Below, piece after piece: positions 20,774 to 32,654 of a stretch of DNA of 64,000 nucleotides. The number at the start of each line of letters is the position of its first letter. Within the stretch, counting starts at the first letter, position 1. Both the position numbers and the translations under genes were made by a program. The notes beneath the pieces were generated by a model that did no database searches, was not told the DNA's origin, and worked only from the letters and a program-made list of their open reading frames with translations. The stretch comes from Isoetes taiwanensis. Lineage: Eukaryota; Streptophyta; Lycopodiopsida; Isoetales; Isoetaceae. Location of the stretch: positions 8,199,424 through 8,263,423 of the forward strand of contig JAJEKV010000053.1 of assembly GCA_021234155.1 (NCBI GenBank), read 5' to 3'.

Positions 20774-23700
20774 CATGGGTAGTATCAAGAAAGGAAGAAG
20801 TAAAACTAAAGGTAAACTAAACAATTCATGTTTCGTGCACTATGCTTAAGTTCTGAATATAGCAAAATCTCATGTTGTAGGTGAAAAGAAGAATGTTATT
20901 GGGAAGGGGTTGCATTTACCATTCTCGGACATCCCAATTTTGAAACGGCACAAAAGATGCCTGCTGCTATCGATGTTGGAAGTCCATCCACATCTACATC
21001 ACCTTTGAGAATTGCAACAACTCATAAGCAATCGGTCAAGCGAGGATTTGGAGAGAGAGGGTATGTGGAAGGTAGGGTGATTACATTTCGATTACATTAA
21101 GATTGCATCTGTTTGTAGTTAGAGTTCACTAATGTTCAATATTTTTTGCGCAGAGGTTGTTTTCCAAAAAAGAGATCCCACTGTTGAAGCCGAGCCGCTA
21201 TTATTAGAGCAACTAGTAAGTGAAAGCCCGAAAGTAATTCTCTCTCCTTTTCGGGGTTTCTATTTTTTTTTTTTTTGTATTTTGAAACTTACGTTGGCGT
21301 GTTTACGAGATAAAAATTGCGAAGATGTTGGTGGCGACATTGAAAAGAAATTCTTTGTTGAAGTTCAAGTTGAGGAAAAGGCTTGTTCTTTGGCAGGTAC
21401 GTGTTTCTTTTTTTGTCTTGCTTTCAAAACATTAGAATGAAGCACTTTCTTGTCTTCAGAGACTTGCGACAATTCAAAGGAGCTAGATGATGTTGAAGAA
21501 GCCTTGGAGATTGCAGCCAAGGCAACGACTAAATTTATGGTCAAAGCTGATGCCAAAACAACTAAAAAAAAGAGAGTGCAAACGGAGCGAGGGACATCCA
21601 TTTGCAAAACGGTAATTGCTAGCTTACATTGACTTACTTATACTTCAGTAGCTTATTATATTTTACTCGTTTTGCAGGTCTAAACCACTGGAAACAGAGA
21701 TTGGAAGGTATCAATTTATGCTTTATTGTCATGGATCAATTGTTAATATGACACTAACATCTTGGATCTGACAACAGAAATGATGACAAGGATAAACTTA
21801 TGGAATTCACGCCATTCACGCCATTCAAGAACTGTCCGCCGGCTGAAATGAAAGTGGTTGCATCTGACATAGCAATTTTATGTGCAACTAACTCTAAAAT
21901 GAGTAGCCGCTTAGTGGATCTTTATGGCAGGTAATAACCTGGTTGTAACCGAGCTGTATTTGTTGCTATTCCTTGTCTCTAATGTTAATCTTAATCTAAT
22001 CCAGGTGCTTGTATGAGACATTGCCTTCGAAAGTGGAAGAGCAAAATCTTTTTTTTATCCTGCTTACAACTATATAAGGTTTAGAGAAGCTACCAGCAGC
22101 AAAAGAAAGGGTGAATCAGCTGAAGGATCACTGAATGTCATTGAAATAGTGAAATCAGGGATGAAGGGGATTGTGGTAGCTAAATGCCATCATATCCTTG
22201 CATCTATCCTTGAGAATGACCATTTTGTGCTGGCTGTTTTTACGCTCGCACCATCTGATTCCAAGATCCTACCTGCACCAGGAATTCACGTCTTGAATCC
22301 TCTTACAGGTTATGCGACGAACGAGAAAGCAATCAAAGGGTATGTAATACTTTAAGTTGTTGCTTTACTTTTCTTCGCTAATTCGGTCTGCTAAATTTCG
22401 TGATATGTAGGCTGCACACACAAATGTTAACCACATCGATCGGTCAAGTATCTAGAGGCGTCGATTTCATGAAGAGAAATAATGTTAATCGGATTCAGCA
22501 AGTAGAGGTGCCACAGCAGCCCGATTTAACATCATGTGGGTTGTATGTGATGGGATTTATGCACAAATATGTTGAAGCTCTTGTCTCTGGTAGAGATATG
22601 GAAGTAAGTTGTATGCCTTCCCTTGTATGTCTTGCATCTCATGTTCCTTTAAATATTTCTAACCTTATTTATGGATGTCACTGATTACATCTAAATGGTT
22701 CTCTCATGAATACATACATCCACGATGACAATTTCTAATAGATGCTTTGGTCATGCATTGTGATGCCAATCCGAAAGAACGTATCAGCTAGCAGTCCTCT
22801 GATGAGTCTGAGTATCTGATTTTGCAAGATGAACTATGTAACAGGCTTATATATATCTTTTGTTCACATTTGTGTTCACATTTCCTATCATAAGGAATGT
22901 GTAAATGACACTATGCTGAATAGTATACTATTGATAGTATACTTTATGACTATGTAAGTTTTTTTTTTTTTGAAGAAAAAAGATTTCTGATTTAAAGAAG
23001 CCTTGTACCCTTTTTGGTCAATCAAAACAATTACTTGATTGTTTCGACTGATATATTTTGTGACCTTGTACCACACCACACCCCTCCACCACACTTCACC
23101 ACCACCACCACACTCCACTACACCACATCACACCACAATCCACAACACCACACCACACCACACCACCACCCCCACCACCACCCCCACCACCACACACCAC
23201 ACCACCCCCCCCCCCACCACCACACTCCACCACCGCTCCACACTCCACCATTTGGTGTATGGTGTATGGTGTGTGGTGAATGGTGTGGTGTGTGGTGGGG
23301 AGTGTGGTGAATGGTGTGGTGTGTGGTGGGATGTGCTCGTTCTGGTGAATATGATAGTTGGTGTATGGTCTATGGTGTATGGTGTGTGGTGAATGGTGTG
23401 GTGTGTGGTGAATGGTGTGGTGTGTGGTGGGATGTGCTCGTTCTGGTGAATATGATAGTTGGTGTATGGTGTATGGTGTGTGGTGTGTGGTGTGTGGTGA
23501 ATGGTGTGGTGTGTGGTGGGGTGTGTGGTGAATGGTGTGGTGTGTGGTGGGATGTGCTCGTTCTAGTGAATATGATAGTGTGGGGCGGTATGGTGCATGG
23601 TTTGGTGTGGTATACACACCCTAACAGTTTAGTGTTCATTTCATGCAGATGGTATTGTTCAAGAGGTTTCTGGACCAACATCCAGAAATTTTTGGCAGAT

Positions 23701-23790
23701 GCTTCAGATGCTTCAAGATGCATTTAAAGAAAAATACTCTGAACATATTTTCCTATTGGCTGCTGGTTACCATATTTTGTTAGTGTGCAG
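20774..23790 (+). pseudogene. Ulp1/C48-type cysteine protease-like gene, multi-exon
   Basis: Coding fragments bounded by GT-AG sites run from ATGGGTAGTATC at 20774 through KR-rich linker exons (20880-21070, 21155-21215, 21340-21397, 21460-21610, 21778-21930) to the catalytic part. That part has NDHFVLAVFTLA (His, near 22218), HVLNPLTGY (near 22290) and VPQQPDLTSCGLYVMGF (Gln and Cys, near 22510-22560). This is the His-Asp-Gln-Cys order of SUMO-type proteases, but Asn stands where Asp is usual. A last exon (from 23650) follows a 1 kb intron filled with CA/GT repeats. At least one frameshift (near 20945) interrupts it. Ulp1-like genes are often carried by plant DNA transposons. Confidence 0.55.
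23070..23614. repeat. CA-rich then GT-rich low-complexity tract
   Basis: The + strand is made of CCACCACAC-type triplets from 23070 to 23250, then flips to GGTGTGTGGTG-type sequence to 23614. The halves are complementary in composition and can fold into one large hairpin. The second half is a minisatellite in which GGGATGTGCTCGTTCTGGTG and GAATATGATAG recur three times. It sits in an intron of the protease-like gene. Long frames across it are artefacts of composition. Confidence 0.9.
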
Positions 23791-24543
23791 ATCATAAATT
23801 CTGCACCTTGAAATTCCTTGTTGGCTTTAATGTTTGTTTTGGTATACTATTTCAGTAATTGTACTTTGCATTTTATAATTAATGACAAAAACTGTCATTA
23901 ACTTGAGTTGCACCAAAAACTTGAGTTGCAAACTAAGTACCAAGCATGTTTCTTATATCTATACAGAAAAGGATAGAAATAGTTCAGTTAACTAAAAGAA
24001 CAGTGGAAACTCAGAGAACAGTTAAAGCAAAAAAAATAGTCACAACAGCTGTAGAGAAGAGGAGTTCTGTCATTAATGAAAAAGCTTTACAAAAAATGGA
24101 GTCACAAGGACTATTGCAAAACAAGTTCTGTATTTAATTAAAAAGCTTTACAAAGAATAGTCACAAGGACTATTGCCAAAAAAATTGAAACCAGGGATTA
24201 CAAAAAACAAGGCTTGATCTTCAGGCCATCTTCAGCTCTATATGAAGGTCGTCCTCCATGGCATACGGGTATGTTTTTACTTAACCTACCCAACTTTTAG
24301 GAGTTCCAGCACCTTGTTAGCACCTTTATTAGCGAACACGAACGGGCGCTGACGGGTACTGACGGGCGGGTACTGACGGGTTATTCATTTCTCACGGCAA
24401 ATCATTCCCTCTCTGATTCAAGGAATCATGAGCTTCGATTTTCGCGCTATAAACCTTTCTCTTGCACTCCGGCAATCGACCGAACAATTTTTGGAGTAGT
24501 AACCCAGCTCTGTTTTTTTCTTGCACAATTCGAGGTCGCTACC
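23640..24543. other. Probable 3' exon and spacer upstream of the second RING gene
   Basis: An exon-like stretch (23650-23785) continues the protease gene. Beyond it AT-rich sequence with GAACAGT and AAAGCTTTACAAA repeats leads to a GC-richer 24330-24400 with three ACGGGTACTGACGGG-type units. I see no further gene. Confidence 0.4.
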
Positions 24544-26128
24544 ATGAGTTCTACGCCTGTGGCAGAGGTACTCACATTACTTTTTTTTCCTTTGATCAGA
24601 AAAGTTTGTTTTTCTTTGTGCTCAGTTCTTTTTTCCTTTGTTCAGAAATCTTGTTTGTGCTTATTTTTTTATTGTTTTTTACTTTTTCAGCTGAAGCCTG
24701 CAAGAACACAATATGAATTTGCTGAGTTTAGGAATGTGGAGTGTGAAGGAAGGAAACCGAGTCAAATCAAGTCACATGAGGTATCAGTTCTTTGAGTTTT
24801 GTCCGTTTTTCAGGTACCACTAAGGTCAGGGAAGATAAATGTGAAAGAGATCAAGCCGGCTTTTGAGCAGAAGTTCAATGATCTGCTTCGAAGAGTTTAC
24901 CAGAATGGCCCTACTAATAATGAAGTTAGGACATGATTTGCAAGGGCATTTGTATGGCGAACACCCCCAAAGCTTTGGCTGATCGAGGAAAATTATAAGG
25001 TGAATTGGGCATCTTTGGTGCTTGATTCTCATAGATATTCTATAGTTCACAAAAGTAAGGAAGAAGTTAAGCTGTTTTGATGTTAACTTGAATGTAATTA
25101 TGAATCACATTAGAAGTCTTTCAGCTATGAGTAAGAAAAGTGAAGAAGATATAACTACAAAAAAGCGACTTTGTTAAGGCTAGAAGGAGCTATGAACTGT
25201 CTTTGATGCTACATGCAAGTTTGTTATACACACGGATATCCGAGAAGAAAAAAAGCTATTAAGCTTTACGGTCTTTGATTTACCTAACAATTCGGCTTTG
25301 GTGGAGTATTTGAAGAAGGAGGAAGAAAAAAATCGATGGCCATGCTTTACGCCACCATTGGGAGTGCTAGTATATAAAAGCGAAGTTGAAGGAGGAAATA
25401 ACGCGTCTTTGGAAGTTAATATAGAAGCTTATGGTCATAGGATGACTTTTCGGCATGCAAAGTGCAAACATATTACCGCTTGCTGCGGTTTGCTCATCGA
25501 GGTAAGAAGGTTTTGAATGTTCATATGGGTATTTATGATCACTTTTGTAGATCGGTTTTTGAAAAGATGTGAAGGTTGTGGTTTATCGTTTAGCTCAGAT
25601 TATAGTTTTCTTATCAAGTTATCATGTGACCATAAGTTCCATGTGTGTTGCTTTGGTTCTGTTTTGGACACTATGCATTGTACAGTGGCAGGTTGTGGCA
25701 TAGAAGTACCAGAGAAGCTACAAGAAGAACTTGGCTACTTCAAGTCAGATGAACATGAAATATCGAGGAGAATGAATCTTGATTCAGGATGTGAAAGTGA
25801 CAAAGGTTAAGAAAAAAACACATGTGAAGGTTGAGAAATTTGAGGATTCTAATTCGATTCAACCGAGTATGCAAAACCTATGGCTACAAATTTTGTTGCC
25901 AAGAGGAAAGGTAAGAAGAAGATTCTTAGGAGCAGCAAGAAAGCAAGACCTGGTCCACCAAGTCTTAAAAAAGTGGTGGATCCTGAACATGAGATCCCAG
26001 CAAGTTCTGTGCCAACTGTTAGTGATGATGTTATTCCTACCCCTGTGAAGTCACCTGTGGATTCAGATATTCAATCTGAGGAGGAAGGTCTTACTCTTGC
26101 ACAGAAGTTCATAAAGAAATTTGGATAA
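24544..26128 (+). pseudogene. Second RING-finger gene, degenerate, multi-exon
   Basis: Exon 1 (24544-24567, MSSTPVAE) ends at GTACTC. Exon 2 (24692-24780, LKPARTQYEFAEF) and exon 3 (from 24814, VPLRSGKINVKEI) follow good acceptors. Exon 3 has a stop codon near 24933 just before FARAFVWRTPPK, a segment that corresponds to YFARAYALHYKG in the gene at 18965. The RING domain at about 25570-25730 has CEGCGLSF, SCDHKFHVCC and CTVAGC, a C-x2-C / C-x-H-x2-H-x2-C arrangement. The C-terminal part (25880-26128) is basic (KRKGKKKILRSSKKARPG), like a nuclear localisation signal. I read this as a decayed E3-like protein of the same family as the first gene; its function is unknown. Confidence 0.5.
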
Positions 26129-26965
26129 GGAATTATTAAAGGATTTGCAGGTTTGAAAGATCCTCAGGTCTGAAGTTTGAAGCTTGTTTATATTTTGTTA
26201 TGTTTCGGCTGATCCAAGTATGTACTTATATTAAGTATGAACTTTTGAAGGCATGTAACTTTTTGTAACTTTTTGAAGGCATGTAACTTTTTTACATGTA
26301 AGATACTGATATTAAGTATGAACTTTTTTGAAGGCATGTAAGTTTCCACATTTATGGTACCGGTTCGTTTTATGCAATCTGCAAATGAATGTTGTATATG
26401 ATTGATTGTTTGGTAAGGGATTAACTTCACAATTATGCCAATTCATATCTGCAAATATGAATACAATCTGCAAATATGAATACAATCTGCAAATATGAAT
26501 ACAATTATGAATCTGCAAATATGAATATGAATCTGCAAATATGAATATGGTAAGGGATTAACTATACAATTATGCCAATTCATATCTGCAATCTGCAAAT
26601 GAATGAGAACCATAATTCATTTGAATATACTACAATGTTTTATATGATTTCATTATCAAATGAATGTGTACATATGAATACAACAATGCAATCGCAATGC
26701 AAATATGAATACAATCTGCAATATGCAATCTGAATATACTACAATGTTGTATATGATTTCATTATATGAATGTGTATATATGAATACAATCTGCAATCTG
26801 CAATCTGCAAATATGATATACAATCTGCAAATATGAATACAATCTGCAAATATGAATACAATCTGCAATCTGCAATCTGAATATACTACAAAGTTGTATA
26901 TGATTTCATTATCAAATGAATGTACTCTTTCTGCAGCAACTTGGTGCAGCCTTATCATCATCAAT
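26129..26965. repeat. Minisatellite of CAATCTGCAAATATGAATA units
   Basis: From about 26437 to 26960 short units built from CTGCAAATATGAATA and CAATCTGCAATCTG recur many times, with two copies of a longer phrase ending TATATGATTTCATTATCAAATGAATGT. Before that, 26220-26340 repeats AAGTATGAACTTTT and AAGGCATGTAA. It separates the + strand RING gene from the convergent - strand transposase. Confidence 0.8.
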
Positions 26966-26969
26966 TATG

Positions 26970-29900
26970 CTATTCAGCATATAGACTACTCTTGTACTCC
27001 AAAACTCGGTCCAGAAGATGATCATGAACATCCATTGGAAGTTCATATGTGTTATCATTTGCATGTAACATATCAAAACAACATGACATGACCAAGTGGC
27101 TATATGCATGGCATTCGGGTGCATCCTCAAGCAATTCATATTGATTTCCTCCCATGAACTTGTAATACTTGCCTGACAGAACCACTTCTCTTCTTGCAAA
27201 TTTAGCACCCCATGCATCTTTAAATGCCTTTTCCACAATGTGCTTAGGTTTAGTGCATCGGATAATATAAAAGTCCACTTTTTCTTTGTTGTTGGCCTCA
27301 GATGGTACTGCAAAATTATCCCCAACATCAACTACATCAGATACCCATTCATGATCCCCTTCATAGATAGGACCCTGCAGAGTTTCCAGCACCTCTTCAA
27401 CACCAGGACTTAGTTCAGAATAAACCCAAGATCCTATTCTGCTTTTGTTTATGCACTTCCCATACTTTCACGCCTTGTGATGGTGACGACAAAAAGCAAC
27501 TGAAATCCATATGAGCTACGAGTAGGGTCATTGGCATGAACAGCCTGATACAATGGAACTTTCTTGATCCTGTTAATGTCTTACAATCATGGCTATCACT
27601 CCTATCAACATCATTGATAGTTATCTCCCAAAAAAACCTGTAAAAAATAATGTTCAATATTGTTTTAAACACAACTAATTTCCATACTAGCACCATACCT
27701 ATATTTTTCCTCTCCTTCTATCTCACAATCTGATTTAAAATGTGAAATGCAAAACACAACTACATCATGTGCATTCCTTAGTGGTACTGAATTCCTCTTC
27801 AACATCTCATGTGTGAGTGCTCTTTTTATTACAGCTCCAGCACCATCATGTTCACCTGCATTTGTTCATTACAAAAATCTAAAGAACAAAAAAAGCAAAG
27901 ATAAAACAATAGAGTAAAGTTGAAGTATTTACCTTTGCCATGATATGATGCAAAGAAGTTCGGTTTATTGGTATTCTGTTTTTTTTTGAAAGAATCGCCA
28001 AGGAAGTAGAACATCCTTGCACCTTTAAATTGATGGGAACAACCATCAGACCACATGACATGATTCTTGTAGTTGACACCTCTATCAACAAGAAAAATAG
28101 CATGTTTCTGCAAGCAATGTTGAACAAACAGAACATCATGTTCTCTGTCATCACTTATATAGAAATGTGTTTCCTTAACGATCTTTCTTTCTTGCTCTGT
28201 AGAATTGGTAGCATGCCTATAAGTGATATGCACCAAAATGGTGCATTGGTCATTCCTCCAATGCAGGCTTTGTATTTCTTGTTGAATTTTGAAGGTATAG
28301 TTCTCTGCAAAGTCAATGACTGAAACTATAGTGTCCTTTGGAAAGGTTGCCAAGCACTCCCTGAACTGTTTTGCTTGCCATCTTGCTTCATAATTATGAG
28401 GAATAAAAGCATTAAGAAAGGTGTCACCAAATTTGAATAACTCTGGTACTGGTGTTTTCTTGTACACAAGCTTGTTGACGGGTTTGGGAGCTTCTTTGTA
28501 AATGACAATAAACACATGTCATTACCACCTTCTTGGAATAAGCAATTCATTAGCAGTATAGTACCTTCTTAGTAGCTATTGAAACTTCTTTCTGACCAGG
28601 CTGCTCAACAACAGTTTGCTTACCAATTCTCTTTGCGGTCTTCAAAGGAATCGCTATTCTTTGCACTTTTCTTCTTCACATTTTTCACCTTCTCTGAGCC
28701 TTAACGGGTTCTTCAACTATGTTTACGCCCCCATAATAACTATTTCTATAAGAATGGCAATTGTTCTTAGTTGATTATAAATGTGCAAAATGTTACCTTG
28801 TCGTCATAAACTGTCATATAAGAAAACAGTTTCAATTCATGTACATTTCACAAGAGCGTGTCAAGAACATGTGCATCACCTTAACAAATGTCTTCCACTC
28901 TACTTGATGGTCCAACTTGTAATCTCTTTCTTGTGGACAAGTTGGGATCTTTTTGTTCCACATGTTTTGCATTTCATGTGCTTGACGGTTATGTTGATGC
29001 CACTCTTCCGAATCATCCTTAGAACATACCATAGCTCTCCAAAGCTCGGAGGTTGAAGTGTATGTAAATATACACGCATTGCAAGTCGGTCTGGACCACA
29101 TAAATCACAATTGCATGTGCAATTGGTACCATGAATGTTACGATCTAGTCTTACTTTGTTTATGGCGGTCTCACAAAGTCAATTCTCAAATGATAGATCT
29201 GGCTGACAAGTTTCTCTATCTTTTACCTTCCTCACATATGGAGGTTTTGAGCATGGAATGCTGAAAATGATATTTGAAATTCGGATATTGTTTTACAAAG
29301 CGTTGGTAAAAACTACACTGAGAAGCGACAAAGATGACATGTCGTGATATTAAAACTTTTCATCATTGTAACAATTTTCTTAAGAATTACCTGGGTCTCC
29401 TCAAGAAAGTGAAGTGCATGCAAGATCTTCTTTCCTGATGAGGCTTTAATCTTGATGACATGCTTCTTACATGGAGAAACCCTTGTGTTGTACCTCCAAA
29501 AGTCAACAACTAGTTTTCTCTCATTGTAAGATAGTTTGTCACATCTAATCTTATTCTTGAACATAGACCATGGTCCATCACCATGTTCAGCACATACTCT
29601 CCTTCTTCGGGTAGGTTGTAACAATCTTTCTGTTCAAGCATAGAGTTCTAGAGAATGCTGATTTGTTGATGTCACTATTGACAGCATAAACCATGGCAGC
29701 ATTTCTTGCCCTCCTAATATCTGTTTTCTTCTCATTCTTATGAGCTGCAAAAGATTTTTTTAAATTTTCTACAATACTCTTCAATACAAACTCTTCCTTC
29801 TTTGCTTGGAGCGACAAGTTCGGGAAGCTTTCACTTTTGCTTTTGATTGAAGTATCTCCTTTCTATCTTTAAAATTTGCACTTTGAAGAACCTTTTTTAC

Positions 29901-30400
29901 CTTGAGTGCAACTCTTTTTGATAACCTTCTCTTTTTCCATGTGCTGAGATCTCCTTGTAGTAAGGCTTCTTCATCTGCTGCAAGCTCTCTTTCCCTTTTA
30001 AGACTCCTCTCCTTTCTCCTTAACTCAGCTCTATACCTTCTAAAAGCATCACCATCTGCAAAATATTTTTGAAGTTCAATATTAGAGAAATCTTTCAGGT
30101 TCGAGTAAATTGCTAAACTTACTTACCTTCAAAACAAGGTTCTTCATGACATTGGGTTTCTTGAGTGCTTTGTTGGCGCCAACCTTCATAATCTTCAAAG
30201 TCTTGGGGAAAAGAATCTAAAAATGGATAAGAAATAAAATTACTTAAATTAAGTAAAAAGATTGAAAGAAAAGAAAAAGACTTGGAAATTACCTTGGAAA
30301 CAAGGCTGCAAAACTTCGTGACATTCATTGCCTTCAGGTAATTGCGCATTTGATTCAATTTGTTCATAAGGTTCGGGAAAAGATTCTAAACATGAAAGCA
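26970..30400 (-). pseudogene. Transposase-like gene 1 (SDGC / HGKG type), multi-exon
   Basis: Coding exons run right to left. The N-terminal exons have two similar segments (DSFPEPYEQIES at about 30390-30300 and DSFPQDFEDYEG at about 30215-30125). A basic region follows (AFRRYRAELRRKERSLKRER, 30057-29860), then KLVVDFWRYNTRVSPCKKHV (29510), ELWRAMVC (29040), and the core 28515-27829 with VIDFAENYTF, HFYISDDREHD, VMWSDGCSHQFKGARMF and FFASYHGKG. The last exon (27392-26970) has GDNFAVPSEANN and YELLEDAPE. The spaced Asp residues and HGKG resemble a DDE/RNase H-like transposase family known to me mainly as uncharacterised proteins in animals and plants. One frameshift lies near 29820. A convergent RING/Ulp1 block on the + strand may belong to the same transposon. 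Confidence 0.6.
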
Positions 30401-30925
30401 GTTCATCAAAACAACCAACACCAACAAATTAGGAGAGCAGTTCCCAACAACTATGAAGTAAATTAGTACACGGATGTATGGGATGCATTTGTAGCGAGTG
30501 TGGATCTCTTGTTCTGCATCTTGATTCACAAATAAGTTGCTTATCATTCAAATTGTGTATATTTTGCTTGTCAGCACCAAATAATATGTAATGAATTATG
30601 AGTATCAGTTACCATGCTGCAATTCTTGCACAAATTCGCTTGTATTTATCAGGAAATGGAATCTTCAATTGCGATTCTTTGAGAAATTGCATCAACAATT
30701 CGAGAACAAATGGCGAGAAGTTTTCACCCCTGTTCACGAAAAAAATTGAAGGCTAGATAGCGGTTTGTCCACATCAAAATTAACATGTGTCTTGCACCAC
30801 GGATGCACAAAATGCCTCTCTGCGCCATAGCGAGGCGGAGAAAATTAGCAAACAAAGAAACTCATGAAATTATTGCGTGGGCCGGTACCAAAACCGCCAA
30901 ATCTAATTTTAAAATTCATTTTGCA

Positions 30926-31442
30926 TCAGCGGTCACAACCTCGGATCAGAAGACGGCCGCGGATTAAGCGGCACCACGGATTCTTTGAAGTGGCAAATTC
31001 CGGTGCCGGATCGACCAACGAAATTTGGCCAAGAGAAAAAATGGCAGCGTGAAGGCCTTTGACGTGCGGCGAAAATGTAATGTGACGGGTCCAGCACTCA
31101 ACCAGCACATGCGTCGCCCACACTAGAGATTGAGTATGTAAATAAAAAACACACCCATACATCTTCATTTTGAGGAGTCGCTCCTCGTCGAGGTAAGCCT
31201 CATGCACCCACTCGATCACCCTCAACGAAGCGACAGCCTGATGATCCATGATGAGCTTCTCCACCTCTGGTGGAGTGAACTTCGCCCTGACTGTAACCGG
31301 GTGGCCTCCGGAGGAAGACACAGATTCTCCGGAGGAAGACACGGATCCTCCGGAGGAAGAGGAGGACCGTGCTGGCAGGGGCAGAGCAGGCACAATGGCC
31401 GGGATAGTGTTCCTGCAGAGTGTGGTCTTGAACTTGGCCATG
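30926..31442 (-). CDS. Hypothetical Ser-rich protein
   Basis: The frame starts at an ATG at 31442 (MAKFKTTLCRNTIPAIVPAL), has a Ser/Gly stretch made by a 24-bp unit repeated three times (31314-31372), and continues through FTPPEVEKLIMDHQAVASLR and EWVHEAYLDEERLLKMK. A possible splice donor (ATG/GTATGG) lies at about 31160, after which the frame may be intronic. It lies just upstream of the transposase-like gene on the same strand. I do not recognise the family. It may be the N-terminal part of a transposon gene. Confidence 0.35.
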
Positions 31443-31624
31443 GCGGAAGTGAAGGAGATGGACGGAATGGGGAAGGAGTGAAGGAGATGGTGGAATAGAC
31501 GATGGGGACGGAATGAAGCTGCAGGGCAGAATTTTGGGAATAAAAGGGATGTTTGCTTGCATACGATTTTGTTTTGGGAATTAGGCAGAAGAGGAAAGGG
31601 ATGTATCCATGCATACGATTTCAC

Positions 31625-32650
31625 ACCTCGGGAGCCGATCCACCCACCTCAATATTTTTGCAAATGTAAAATGTATAGGTTGAACCATATTATGAGACCA
31701 ATTGCTTGGTATGCAGTTAACACAACCCTAACACAAAGTTAGCAATATCCCACATGCATATATCACGAAAATCGTGCGCATATATAAATAGGGTTTTGCT
31801 GCTTCATTGATAAGTGTGGATAGAGATTAGATGTTGAAAAGTTATGGCTCATTTGGCTTGTAATCTTGATTCTGAGGGGCGGTCATAACCTTGCCCAAGA
31901 TGTAATCCTAGTCCACCCTTTTTTAGTAATGGGCTCAAATATCCCACATGCATTCAATGTTCCACATGTTACCAAATCAACAATTGCCAAATCAACAAAT
32001 GCCAAATGAATGGATTATGTTAAGGCATATTGTGTACCTATGCATATTGTGTTTGGTAAAGCGTGAGTCAACAATATAGAGATAACAAGGAATATTCCTT
32101 ATTACCTTGAAAGGAATATTCCTTATTGCATTGAAAGGAATATTCCTTAGCGCCTAGTTATCAGGAATATTCCTTATTACCTTCAAAGGAATATTCTTTA
32201 GTTTGTTTAAGTGCACCCATAGTTACAAGGAATATTCCTATTACCTTGAAAGGAATATTCCTTTTTGCATTGAAAGGAATATTCCTTAGTGCCTAGTTAT
32301 CAAGAATATTCCTTATTACCTTCAAAGGAATATTCTTTAGTTTATTTAAGTGCACCCAAAGTTACAAGGAATATTCCTTATTACATTGAAAGGAATATTC
32401 CTCATTGAGTATAGCCCTTTCATTTGAGCTAGGCTTGTGGGATATATGCCAGCATCAACCATTGGCCAATTGGGTCAGAAAAAGAGGACAGTGGGAAAGG
32501 TTTTGAGAAAAGGATGTTGAACAAATCATTGGCACAAATCATTGGTTAAGGAACAAATCATTGGCCTGGTACGAGCCATATCGTAAAAGCAGGGGAGAAG
32601 GGAATAGCGGGGATAAAAATTCCTTTTTACCTGTGGTGACTGGTTGATTC
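31625..32650. other. Non-coding stretch with TATA box and palindrome array
   Basis: A TATA-like CATATATAAATAGGG lies at 31777-31792 on the + strand, preceded by ATCCCACATGCAT. The same 13-mer recurs at 31940. A palindrome array follows at 32088-32402 (separate entry). No gene was found before 32655. Confidence 0.5.
32088..32402. repeat. Array of the palindrome AGGAATATTCCT
   Basis: The 12-base palindrome occurs about a dozen times in a higher-order unit of about 135 bp (first unit 32086-32223, second 32224-32357, then a partial third). Each unit also carries TAGTTATCA and TTTAAGTGCACCCA phrases. Confidence 0.9.
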
Positions 32651-32654
32651 CGAT

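Noticed and set aside
22785..22835. Ribozyme-like CTGATGAGTCTGAG near the protease gene
   Set aside because: It resembles the start of a hammerhead core, but no GAAA partner with flanking stems is present.
23039..23723. Several His/Thr/Pro- or Val/Trp/Cys-rich frames of 100-170 residues
   Set aside because: They arise from CA/GT simple repeats in an intron and are open on both strands.
26180..26965. CRISPR-like regular repeats
   Set aside because: Units are short, irregular and overlapping without unique spacers; it is a minisatellite in plant-type DNA.
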